Assembly (NCBI GenBank): GCA_001414485.1 | Contig: LLEY01000103.1 | Coordinates: forward strand, 62,001 to 126,000 | Length of the DNA: 64,000 bases | Source: Calycina herbarum | Taxonomy: Eukaryota > Ascomycota > Leotiomycetes > Helotiales > Pezizellaceae | Direction of reading: 5' to 3' | Shown: in pieces, positions 32,601 to 42,365 of the stretch | Position numbering within the stretch: position 1 is the stretch's first letter | Layout: every line of letters starts with the position of its first letter | Made by a program: the position numbers and the translations under genes | Notes under the pieces: model-generated | The model's database searches: none | What the model was told of the DNA's origin: nothing | What the model saw: only the letters and a program-made list of their open reading frames with translations

Positions 32601-35152
32601 CAATATAGCATTCTTACATATTTGTGCCATCAGTAGTAGCCTCTAGTTCGAAGACGGTGATGGGCCTGTGAAGTGATATCTTGTACCTAGCCAGTGGATG
32701 CTTTTGTTTCCTTTTTCTTTCTTTGCTGTTTCTTCTACTACGCCAGTCCAATTGTTTTCTCTCTCGAGGATCATTTGCTAATGATGATCATGTAGATGAC
32801 CAAGGTCTTCCTTCTTTGGATGAAGCAACACTGTCTGTTGATGCTCTCGTGGCAGACAGTACGGTTGACGACTTTGTACCTCGCCTTACAGACCATTACG
32901 AAATTGGGGGTTCGCGATCTTCAACGCCAATTGTCCCTCCTGGATTTGAGCTACCCCATGCCCACCCTCCACCTTCCGTACAGGAAGCTCCAATCAAGCC
33001 TCCCTCTAGAATTGTTCCTACATCGGCGCCCTTCACGCCTTCGAGAAGTTCCTCCTTTATCCCAAGGACGGCCACTCCCCTATCTAATGTATCACTACCG
33101 GAGGTAACTCCAAAACCTGTCGCAGAAACATCATCGTGCCTTGCGAAGCAAGATGTAAAGGCCCTTGCTACAACTACTGGACTATCAAAGACTATTGTAT
33201 CACAATCATCAAAACCACTTCAATCGGAAGACTTTCCTGCTTTGGACTCAGGGAAAGCCAAGGCCCCCCCTGTCACTCCCAGCAAACCCCCCAAGACACC
33301 AGCAGTTAGCAGTAAGAAGACTGCACCTGCTACACCAACTCCTGCATCGGTAGTTGTGGCAACGCCAACTGCTCCCAAAAGCGAGAAACGCCCTCCGCCG
33401 GGAATTCTCAATATTTCTGTTCCCTCAAAGCCAGCGCTCAAGACGACCACCACTCCCTCTGAACCACCAAGCAAGTCCACGGTCGCTTCTTCGTCGGCTT
33501 CCTCTTCCACAGCAGCTTCAGCATTTCCTCCTTTGCCTCCAAGCACCCCATCAGCTATTTCGGCACAGTCACCTTTGGTTCGAAATACCCCAAAGACCTT
33601 GCGACTTGTTCCTTCAAAGGCAGAGACACCTACCGCCGGCAGTGCTACTCCGTCATCTGTAACCTCCACATTTCCGCCAGTTTTTCCTTCTCGCCAACCA
33701 AGCCTTGCTTCAATATCTAGACACGAGCGACCTGGTACTCCTACTAGCGAAGCCATCTCAGATAACGCTTCGGTCACATCTGCCTCACTTTCGAGAGCGA
33801 GTTCCCCTCCACCATCTAAAGTTGGCTCGGCACCCGTAAGAATGACCACCAAGAGCAAGCTGAAGAAGCAACGTCAAAAGGAAAAGGAAAAATCCGAGAT
33901 GGAAGCTGCCGCTGCCCTAGCTGCTTCCAAAGTTGAACCCGAGGAGGTTGCTCCAATTATGGGTCGAAAGAGAAAGCAACAGAAGGAAAAGCACATACAT
34001 AGTGCTGCTGGTGGCTCAACGCCTGCTGCCAGCAGGCCACCGTCGCCTGGACCGGGTAATGAATCTATACCTGAAGAGACAAGCCAAAAAAATATGCCTC
34101 TCGAGCCCGAGGTTGAGGTTTCCCGACCAACACCAAAGAGCAAAGGCAAGGGCAAGCATCGCTCCCAAGCAGCACCACCGCCACCTCCTGTGCCATCCGT
34201 TGAAGCCGTTATTGAATTGGAGGAGGAACCCGAAACCATGGCCACCGAATCGAAGAAGCCACAAGCATCTCCCACCCCAGCCACGATTCTCCAATTTCTG
34301 CTGCAGTCCGGCGACATTCCCGACGTTCAAAACCTGGCTCTGCTAAAGAATCTTGCCAGCAACACCAAAGTAGCAACAAACATCGAGATGGGCCAACAAG
34401 CGGGCGTACAGAAGCTCACCATCACGCCAGAAGACCGTGCAACCCTCCTTGCAGGGCAACCTGTACGCAAGAACCAAGGAACACCACATCCAACAATGCT
34501 CACACCAAACGGTGACTACGTCAAATACCTAACCCCCGTTGAGGAACATCGATATCTCGAACTTCAAGAACGTTTGGCAAAAGGAGCCGGCCCTGCTGCA
34601 TTCGTCTCAAACAAACACCATGCCAGCAACGGATTTACCCTCATCGGAGGACGCGCCGTGCCCAATGGTCCCCCTTCGTTTTTCCCCCAACCAAAGGGCA
34701 GTGGCTCTACCCTCGACCCCGTCAGCAAGATCCAACGCGACGAAGCCCTCAGCTATATCAACCAATACGTCCTCCCATCCCTCTCGACAAACTCACAATT
34801 GGAGAAGGCGCTCAATGCCAATGCTCTCGACGCGGAGATGCTTCGATCATCGGACCCTCTCAGCTACCCATCATGGGGCAACGATCCTGCCGGCCCTCGC
34901 GCTAGCAGCAGTCACGGAGACGGTGGTTCACAAGAAGGAATTTTGGCGACGGGTTTGGAGGGAATGACTGCTCGATTCGCGGTCGGAAGAGATGGTGATA
35001 GCGGACGACCACTTGGAAATGTTTCGTTGCTTAGTTTGGCGGAGGCGGAGACTGCGATGCAAGCTGCGCGAAAGGATGTGGAGAGCATTGAGAAGAAGTT
35101 TCAGGCTTTGATGAAGAAGAATAGAAGGCTGTTGATTGGCACTGGTCATTGA
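29657..35152 (+). CDS. NOT4: CCR4-NOT complex E3 ubiquitin ligase subunit Not4
   Basis: Exons 29657-29700, 29775-29841, 29909-30021, 30074-32202, 32796-35152; 1569 residues in this model. Order: C4C4 RING (about 14-60: ECCPLCVEEFDLSDKNF, VCQFCFNNI, LCPACRRPY), a basic coiled coil (NAKKKAEQRQKELQKKE), RRM (KNLVYVVGLSPGVREAEMLR) with a following C3H1 finger (CSAYLRGEVCSNKQCMF), then a long Gln/Ser/Pro-rich region with KKKGKKHRH, PSLDEATLSVDALV and a C-terminal region (LTITPEDRATLLAGQPV, GFTLIGGRAVPNGPPSF). The last intron (592 nt) uses donor AAG/GTGGGT and acceptor CATGTAG, which keeps the frame; the downstream frame has no ATG of its own near its start. If that intron is retained, translation ends at 32255 (801 residues). 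Not4 ubiquitinates stalled-ribosome and other substrates. Confidence 0.88.
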
Positions 35153-35379
35153 GGGAACTACATACGGCATTGTCAATCGGAATTTGGTTGATACCAAGGC
35201 GTTTTTTGTGGATTGTGGATTCGTGCGTTGGTGGGCACCCTTATTTTTGAATGGGGACGGGATGCATTTCTGGTATGAATATTGGAGTTTGCATTCTTTG
35301 CTGGGGCTGTGTAAATTGTACTCTACTCATCTGTTTTACTTCCAGCGTTTTAGCGGGCGGTAAAGGGTTCTCCCTTGTA

Positions 35380-36300
35380 TCAAAGCATAACATAGATACT
35401 TATGTTTAAAGTAATGAATAAAGCATGTAAGAATTACTTTTGTATTTTTTGATCGTGAGTTACTTCTCATAACTTTTTATAGCGTTTCATAACTTCACAT
35501 TGTGTTCACATAGTTTCCTATAGTTTCTTGTATTTCCTGAAGCTTCTTATGACTTCTCCGAGGTAAGCAGAGCGACGGACATGTGAGATTATAAGATAAA
35601 TAGGTTAGATTATAAGACGAATAAATAAGGTTATAAGACAAAAGAAAGAAGAAGAGAGTAATTATTTTATACTAGGTTAGCTTCGTACCTAAGTATTAGT
35701 ATAGAAGTTTTACTCTTGATTTAGTATAAAGTAACTAGCTTTGTTTATCTATTTTTATCTATTTAAATTAAGTAATAAAGTAATTTAAAAGACTATTTAA
35801 TTAAATAAGAATTATAGATTATTATAAGTTAATAGAAATAAATTTATTATTCTCTTGAAGTATAATAACTATACTATTTAGTAAACTTTAGACATCTCTA
35901 GATAATAACTAGAAAAGATAAATACTTTATAGTATAGTTACTTTCTTTATTTTTTCTACTCTTAGTATATACTCTCTTTGAGAGAGAGAGAGGCAAAGTT
36001 TCACTTTAGAGAACTTAGGCGTTGTACACGTACTATAACGAGGTTGATACTCTTATATAGACTCACCTTTCAAGTAACTGGATCTTATAAAGTCCCAGTT
36101 TTGTTCAATTTGGCTGGCCTCCGGCGAAATAATTCATACCAACTGTAGAAGAGGTATATCTTATTTTAACCTTCAAGAATTATTCGATGAAACTAACTTA
36201 AGGCGTTGATAGAAGTGTTTAGAAACAAAGTCATTCTTTTGCTCAAGTAGAATAATAGAAATATTTAAACAAGTACGCGACAAAACTAAAAGAAAACAGG
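35380..36300. other. AT-rich block
   Basis: Roughly 900 bp dominated by A and T with frequent TATTTA/TTAAAT/TAATAA words and no coding content; resembles AT-rich relics left by repeat-induced point mutation. A similar block lies at 40040-40790. Confidence 0.6.
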
Positions 36301-37239
36301 TCGCACAACTATTTGTATCTCTTTTCATGGAAAATCCACCCTTCTTTTGTGCATTCTTCTTGTGTTACTACGGTTGTTCAAGACTTCAAAAGCGCTACGG
36401 ATCCATGCACTCCCTCGCTGTCCTACCCTCATTGTCACATGCTGGTTGCAGAAGAGAGAGAGAGACCAAGCTGAAAGAGAGAAGCGTTATTTCAAAGCAA
36501 CCTCTTAGGGTGCCAGCCCCTTCAAGGAAATATATAGAATTAAGAGGTAAGCTAATTTCACACACACCACCTATCTTCTTCAATATTAAACCAGCCAACA
36601 CCAAAATTATACAAGGCCCCAAATAAAGGCGCGATTGTATTTCCTCATTCTCAAAATAAGCACCGGAGTTCCTTTCAAGTTCTTCTACTAAGTCTTGGTA
36701 GGAAAGGGGAATCGACGAATCAAAGCCTTAAAACCCCGAAGTTACAAGCTTCTGATAACAGGGTCGCTTTCCACCCCACGCTTAATATAAATTTTAACTA
36801 GCACCCTTTTCTATCTAAATTTACTGGTACACGTGCCAAGTATCGGTAAGCAAAGAAGTAGTAATATCGGGAATTTGACTACTATTTGGTAAGGGGCATA
36901 ACTCTCCTGTCAGGGGGCACTTAAACTTTTGAAACTGTTTTTTGACATCAAGATATTCCGAAATTCTCGCCAATGAGTAATTCTTCCAAACCACCGTTAA
37001 GATATTTCTAATAAGCTCACTTATAGTACGATGGTGTGAGTCGTTGGTCACTCACAATACCGCATACTGTGAATTTTTAGAGTCCCGAAACTAAATACGA
37101 CATCCCGCTCGTTCGGATGTTCCAGTTGGTTCGCTATGAATGCTGTGCTCACAAAATCCAATTTAAGTCTATTGTTTTGATGCAGTCATAAACCGGCTGG
37201 ACCCGGCTAAGATACTTCATTTTCATTTTGATAGTCCTT

Positions 37240-37520
37240 GCGCACTTGTGTACACGCAAGTACCAGACGCACGTTTATGAAAAGGTCCGAGTCGGTTGCC
37301 GGTGGTGAGATACAGCATAATACCTAATATAGACTCTTTAGAGTACTTGCATTTTATGTATACAGGTATCTGACGCGCACTTACGAAGAGCCTTGAACTT
37401 GTTACCGATGGTAATACAATAGAATAATTAATATTAATTCCAATACTTGTATTTGGATACGAGAGTGCCACACGCTTATGAAAAGTCTCAAACCAGTTAC
37501 CGGTGGTGTATATTAGTATA
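37240..37520. repeat. Three diverged tandem units of about 100 bp
   Basis: Units near 37240-37305, 37345-37415 and 37440-37515 share the order: ACTTG...TA(C/T)ACG/AGGTA, (C)CAGACGCACG-like, TTATGAAAAG-like, CCGAGTCGGTTGCCGGTGGT-like. Differences are largely C/T and G/A. Confidence 0.6.
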
Positions 37521-37568
37521 GTTGAATACGAGGCTAAGCAACTGAAATGACTTTGTGGAAATCATCTT

Positions 37569-37990
37569 AGGGCCTGTTTGGCAAGCATACAATTTATTAC
37601 GCAGATATTGAAACTGTGTACAAGTGCTAAGTCAAAACCTACTCGCACATATATTTCATGCCTGTTTGGGTCCGAGGAGGTTAGGTGCACACTTTAATAC
37701 ACAATTATCCGGCTTAGTAGTCGTTGTAGAGAAGGAAGCTGAAGAATATATACATGCACATAAAAGTTGAGAGTATAGAGGTGAAATGATAATATTACCA
37801 AGTTTTGGTGGTGTATATCTTGATTCATATATTATAAGGCTGTGTAAGCAAAAGTGCATATTATGAAATGTGTAAGCCAAGCGCCTTCGCACATCATTAA
37901 GTACATGCATATATTATATATTACCTGATTATCCTTGGTGGTGTATATCCTAAAAAGGTACGACGAATATATGAGAGCCAAACAGGCCCT
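37569..37990. mobile_element. MITE-like element with 14-bp perfect terminal inverted repeats
   Basis: Left end AGGGCCTGTTTGGC (37569-37582) is matched exactly in inverse at 37977-37990. The 422-bp interior has no coding capacity, is AT-rich, holds an internal GCCTGTTTGGG copy at about 37661 and direct repeats of TTGGTGGTGTATATC (about 37805 and 37935). GGGCCTGTTTGG termini are typical of several DNA transposon families. I could not find a convincing target-site duplication. Confidence 0.68.
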
Positions 37991-38148
37991 TGTATCGTAA
38001 GTCAAAAAAAGTTTATAAAAGACCCAGTTCCCTTGGGAAGAAAGAGTACTTCGTTACTATCAATCTCAACTGCAAATATCAAGACTTTTCCGTCACTCAA
38101 CAGCTAGAAGCATTCGTCTCTATTCGACTTCAAATTTATCACTTCGAA

Positions 38149-38775
38149 ATGCTTCTTCCAACTATTCTTTTTTTGACTGCCAGCGTTACAGCATGGACAG
38201 TCCCTGAATACTTTGGCAATGGCGTCTACGAAGTAGTTCTCAGTGACTCCGGAGAATACATCCACACCTTCACTGCAAATCTCACCGAAACAAAATAGGT
38301 TCCATCTAGCCCCGATGTTACACCCTTAGTGAGCAAGCCGAGCAGTGCCAAGTTTCCACGCGGTCTCCAGGATCTCACTGGTATGTGGAGAGAAATCCGT
38401 CGATAGGATCTCAAGTAATTATTTTCAGGGCCAAACAGCATCTATTGCGCCAACGTCAACCTTAACAACGTTGACACGGATAGGGCCAATAGTAACATCG
38501 ACGCGCAGTGCGGAAATGGCAACACGCTCCGTTCCTCTGAAAATGGTCGCGACAAGTATGCCATCTCTGGTAATGTCGTGGCATATGTCTGCAACTATGC
38601 GGGCGGCACCAACAACTGTTATGCCAGCGAGCGGCAAGATGCCTCTAACAAGATTACTGCCATGTGTACCCCGTATATTGCAGGCGATGACACGGTACCT
38701 GATCGCAGTAATTGCTACGGCTTTCAAGAAAGGGACACCAACTTCTGTGGACGTGGAATCAACGGAAAAGATTGA
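38149..38775 (+). pseudogene. Small secreted cysteine-rich protein gene, interrupted by one in-frame TAG
   Basis: ATG 38149 opens a clear signal peptide (MLLPTILFLTASVTA). The frame meets TAG at 38296-38298 after 49 codons, continues open in the same frame to a donor GTATGT at 38381, and after a 48-nt intron (38381-38428) proceeds to TGA 38773-38775. The distal part has seven cysteines (YCANVN, QCGNG, VCNYAGGTNNC, MCTPY, NCYGF, NFCGRG) and the GNVVAYVCNYAGG-type core common in small secreted fungal proteins, a class that includes effector candidates. CAG to TAG is the simplest cause. As it stands only a 49-residue secreted peptide would be made. It begins 159 bp after the MITE-like element. 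Confidence 0.62.
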
Positions 38776-39316
38776 ACGTAAGGTATTCTTCTGTCTCAAA
38801 CATCGCATTCCCGGCAACTTAGTTTCCGAGAACAAAGCTAAAATAGAACAGAATTATTGCGATACGCCGGGGTTCCAGGTTGGGCAGTGATGGATTCTCA
38901 GAGGCAGAGAAATGGACACACTCTTCTGAGGGCAACAGGAGATGGAATAGTGGGTAAATTGACTGTATTTCAACATTATCAGCAATTTTCATTATGGTCT
39001 TTTTATTAGCTTAGCTCTATACTTTAATTGAAAATTATCTTTACATGGGTCTTCGCTGTTAGGCTTTGGCTTTGCTTATCTGCTAATAAACCCATTGGAG
39101 TTTTAAGCTTAATAGAGTGTATTTGTTTACTTTCATCATCTTTCGCCATATGCACGTATTTAGGGATATTCTGGAAAATATTTGTATTTGCTGGCTAGCT
39201 AGCTTCAAGTACACGCTCTAAATAGCCGTCTTTTGGCCTACCAGAAGCCCCCTTAGAGGGTCAAATTCATAGTGAGGTATATAAGAGGGAGTGCCATTAG
39301 CTGTATTGGGAAAATG
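38776..39316. other. Intergenic
   Basis: AT-leaning DNA with no gene signal between the broken secreted-protein gene and the minus-strand relic. Confidence 0.55.
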
Positions 39317-39977
39317 TCAAAAAATAGACGAAAAACGATGGTGGAAATAGATTTCCGGTTGAGGGTATTCAGCACCGTATCCAACACCTTGTCCTACACC
39401 ATTTCCAGCATGATATTCTGCTTCTCCTGCGCCTGAGTTGTATTGTGGGTAGCGATATCCGCAGTTTTGGTTGAGGTGAGGGTTGGCGTGAGAGTTCAAT
39501 TGGGGGTTCAATTGGAGGTTGACGAGTTGAGGGTTGAAATGAGGAAGAGGTTGTTGTGCGTCTATGGCGTTCGCAGGCTTATTCACTCGTATAAGCTCTT
39601 CGCGAATATCGCGCCCAATTTCGTTGCGAGCGAGATGCCAGTAAATCTCCTCAGCCTGGACTTGAGCTCGAGGTCGAGCTTGCTCTGCAGGAAGTTGATG
39701 GCGTAGTGGGCCACGTTGGAATCGGAGTGGTTCACGATCCTCCGGTGGAGCTTCTTTAGCGCGTGGGGGTTTCCTCAGCGTCCTCTCTGTCGAACCGGGC
39801 TTGGACTACTGCTCTGGCGGAGTTTCGTTCTTTCTGTGCTCGTCTCTTTCTCATCGTCGTCTGTATCATTACGCCGAGCGAGTTGGGTACGAATATCCTT
39901 TGCAGCTGATTGCCAGCTCTGGTGAGAATGCCTTTACGGATGGAGTACCGAGACTTACGTCGGCGTGTGGAAGGCAT
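39317..39977 (-). pseudogene. Frame-shuffled relic of an unrecognised gene
   Basis: All three minus-strand frames carry protein-like stretches one after another. From ATG 39977 one frame runs to TAA at 39756; a second carries AAKDIRTQLARRNDTDDDEK until TGA 39775-39777; a third is open from 39805 to the stop at 39317 and contains AEEIYWHLARNEIGRDIREE and an Asn/Pro/Gln-rich tail. A donor GTAAGT follows MPSTRR, but no single intron reconciles the frames. Indels near the GGGGGTTT run (39765-39772) and upstream would. Family not recognised; the third frame is the most convincing. A real multi-intron gene cannot be excluded. Confidence 0.4.
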
Positions 39978-41215
39978 CCTGAATAGCACAATACCACATG
40001 TTTGACAGTATATGGTGGTGGTGGATGTGGAGATACTATAATTACTTGATAAGAGAGTGGTTACTAGGAAAGTTTAGAGTACTAAGTTTGTTCTAAGATG
40101 TAGCGAAATAGACCGCTAGCGTGGTGCTAGCGTTTCACTTGATGGAACAGCCACTTCAGGACTAATATCTAACAGTGGTCGTAATTGTCTCTTGCTTTTC
40201 TCAATTCACTATGAACTAGTAGTTTTACTTGTTCTTTATCTCTTAAGTTTTAATCTTAGATAAGAAGAAAGATTTTACTATGATCTTTTTCCTTATCTAC
40301 TTAAAGCTCCAGATAAAATTATTTTTTATCTAACTAATAAGTAATTCAAAGTTTGTTCCTTTCTTTTCAGTTATTAACTTATTTATAATAATATATTTGA
40401 ATAAATTTTATTACTAAGCCTTGATAATCTAATAGTTCTCTACTGATTTATATTTCTCTAAAAGATTAGAAAATTAAAATTTGTTATTCTAACTTATAAG
40501 TATAAGTCTAAATATATTGGTTTCGATATTCGCCTGATGTTCATTTCACTATTTCTATTTCTCTAAGCTTTTGAAAGAAAATAATATAAAAGACAAAGTT
40601 ACTAGAATAAACTTGGTTATACTGTTTTTAAATTAGAAAGCCTTGAAGTAAATTCATTGATTTGTGTTAGTTTTTCTAGCTGTTTAGATTATCAAAATCA
40701 GTTAAGAAAGAATAAGATTTATTAACAAGTGAGTGAATAACTTCTATTTGAAAATGAGAACTCCACTCTTTAGTGGTTAAGGCTGTTAGAATACCTAGAA
40801 ATTGCTACCAAAGAGAAAGTATTTTGAGTCGCTCTCTAGCCTTGGCTTGTGCCTCAAATATTCTCATTCATACACCAATGAACCAGCCCCTTTTAAGCGA
40901 GATTCTCCTTTGACACTCTTCACAACACCTCTCATTTGCAAACCTCACAACGGCGTTCGGCGCGCATTTACCACCACATACGCAACGCATTTAATTTCCC
41001 AGGCTCTGCCAATTCACCGTCGCGTCCGATCTGCAACTCCACAACACCTCACAACAACTTTCGACCAACCGATCTTGCACATCTTGCACCACCACCACCA
41101 CCAAGCCACCATACCTGGAAAGGAGTAAGTACTAGATCGATCTGGTATTTAATCACTTTAACTGACAAGTTTTAGCATCTCCACCACCTCCCAAGCCCCA
41201 GAGCACGCAGGGGAC
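39978..41215. other. AT-rich block and promoter of the small acidic-protein gene
   Basis: 40040-40790 is AT-rich, TA-word-rich and gene-free, like 35380-36300. From about 40800 the composition changes to a C/A-rich leader; a likely 5' untranslated intron spans 41125-41175 (donor GTAAGT, branch TTTAACTGAC, acceptor TTTTAG) ahead of the ATG at 41216. Confidence 0.55.
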
Positions 41216-41750
41216 ATGCATCGCAAGACCGACCGTGAGTACTCCCCTCAGATCGAATCTTGACAACACCAATCTAATTTAATATACAGGTCCCTCCACC
41301 ACCACCCGCACTCCCTCTCCCTCCTCTCCAACCCGCTCCGTCGCCTCCGCCTCCTCTTCCTGCTCCATGACGCGAGGTCAAATCTTGCCTCCTCGTGAGG
41401 TCAAGCCCGCCGCCGCCGCCGCCACCAACACCAACGACGAGGAAGACGACGATGAGGACTTTGTCTTCATCGGCAAGGGAAAGGCCGTCAAGGCAAGAGA
41501 CGACGACGACGATGGGGCTTCTTCATCTTCTGGTTCGTCTGGTGGAGTGCGGCTTTCGAAAACCGACGAACCAGAAGAGGGTGAGAAGTTCCCAGAATAC
41601 GGTACGTTCAATCTAACCTATCCAAAAGCTACATTCCCATCTCCCTCCGTTCAATTCAATTACCCAAACTCTCGAATAACAGAATACAACTAACGAACAT
41701 CAGACGAGGACCTGGCCATGGCCTTGTTGTGTGAGGAAGACGAGGAATGA
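41216..41750 (+). CDS. Small acidic serine-rich protein, uncharacterised
   Basis: Exons 41216-41234, 41290-41601, 41704-41750; 125 residues. Introns are short GT-AG and phase-consistent (joins KTD-R-PSTTT and FPEY-DEDLAMALL). The protein is low complexity: Ser/Thr/Pro-rich start, an Ala run, acidic blocks (NDEEDDDEDFVFIGKGKAVK, DDDDDG), a Ser run and a conserved-looking acidic end (DEDLAMALLCEEDEE). No membrane segment. The FVFIGKGKAVKAR and C-terminal segments are the only non-repetitive parts. Function unknown; nuclear or chromatin association would be a guess from composition only. Confidence 0.65.
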
Positions 41751-41764
41751 CGGACGCCGTCATT

Positions 41765-42190
41765 GAAAGCAAGTTATTTACATGACCAACCAACAGCTGC
41801 GTCTTATGTCGGTTCGCTTGCCACTGTACCTCGAAATGCGAATCAATACGGATCGAACAATTACCAATCCCCAGCTTATCCTTACGGAACCGCGGTCTCT
41901 TCATTGTTCTCTTTAAATGCTCACGAGCAGATGTTTTCTATGTTCAGGGGGTGGAAGGAACCGGCTTATCAGTGGAACCAAGCGAGCTGGTCATTGTTGA
42001 GGCAGATCGTGGAACTGATCTCGGAACCGTCGACTGGGTCGAAGCCAAGGAGTTGAAGGAGCATTGCAAGTGGTTGATGATGTATTCCCAAGGTGCTGCG
42101 GGTACTGCAGATGGCACTGGTGCAAGTTTTGGGGGAAACGAGAAGGGCAAGAAGGACCGCACCGCAGCATATTATTTCCTTGGTGATGGT
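41765..42190 (+). pseudogene. Relic of a PSP1-domain gene
   Basis: Two plus-strand frames carry consecutive parts of a PSP1 C-terminal-domain protein. Frame one (to about 41945) reads YGSNNYQSPAYPYGTAVSS ... HEQMFSMF; frame two (from about 41948) reads GLSVEPSELVIVEADRGTDL, then EAKELKEHCKWLMMYS. In PSP1-family proteins these belong to one frame with more residues between them (for example before EAKELKE), so the copy has at least one frameshift and internal deletions. It lies between convergent genes and has no start or conserved end. Confidence 0.6.
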
Positions 42191-42365
42191 ACCATAGAAA
42201 AAAGCAGGCAATGGAAAAGTTTTTTGCTTTTGAAAGGATTTCATTATTCACGAGCGAGGTTGGTGTATGCACAGACTAATAATTTCTCCCATTTCCCAAG
42301 CCTAGCAAAGCTCGCCAATATCATAAATTTCTCAATCATACATTCCTCCAATTACAACCCCTTAA

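Larger units (their letters stand above)
35153..38148. other. AT-rich accessory island, left part
   Basis: No intact gene. 35380-36300 is strongly AT-rich with many TA-rich words and no open frames; 35985-35998 is a short GA run. 36300-37240 is mixed intergenic. 37240-37520 holds three diverged repeat units and 37569-37990 a MITE-like element, both listed separately. Confidence 0.6.

Noticed and set aside
33220..33858. 212-codon minus-strand frame opposite NOT4
   Set aside because: Shadow of a Pro/Ser/Thr-rich exon; composition-driven.
35380..36300. Mitochondrial DNA insertion as the cause of the AT-rich block
   Set aside because: No mitochondrial coding or rRNA sequence could be recognised; TA-word richness fits mutated repeats better.
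40802..41128. 108-codon plus-strand frame before the small acidic-protein gene
   Set aside because: Begins without ATG and ends in a His/Pro repeat; better explained as 5' leader with an untranslated intron.
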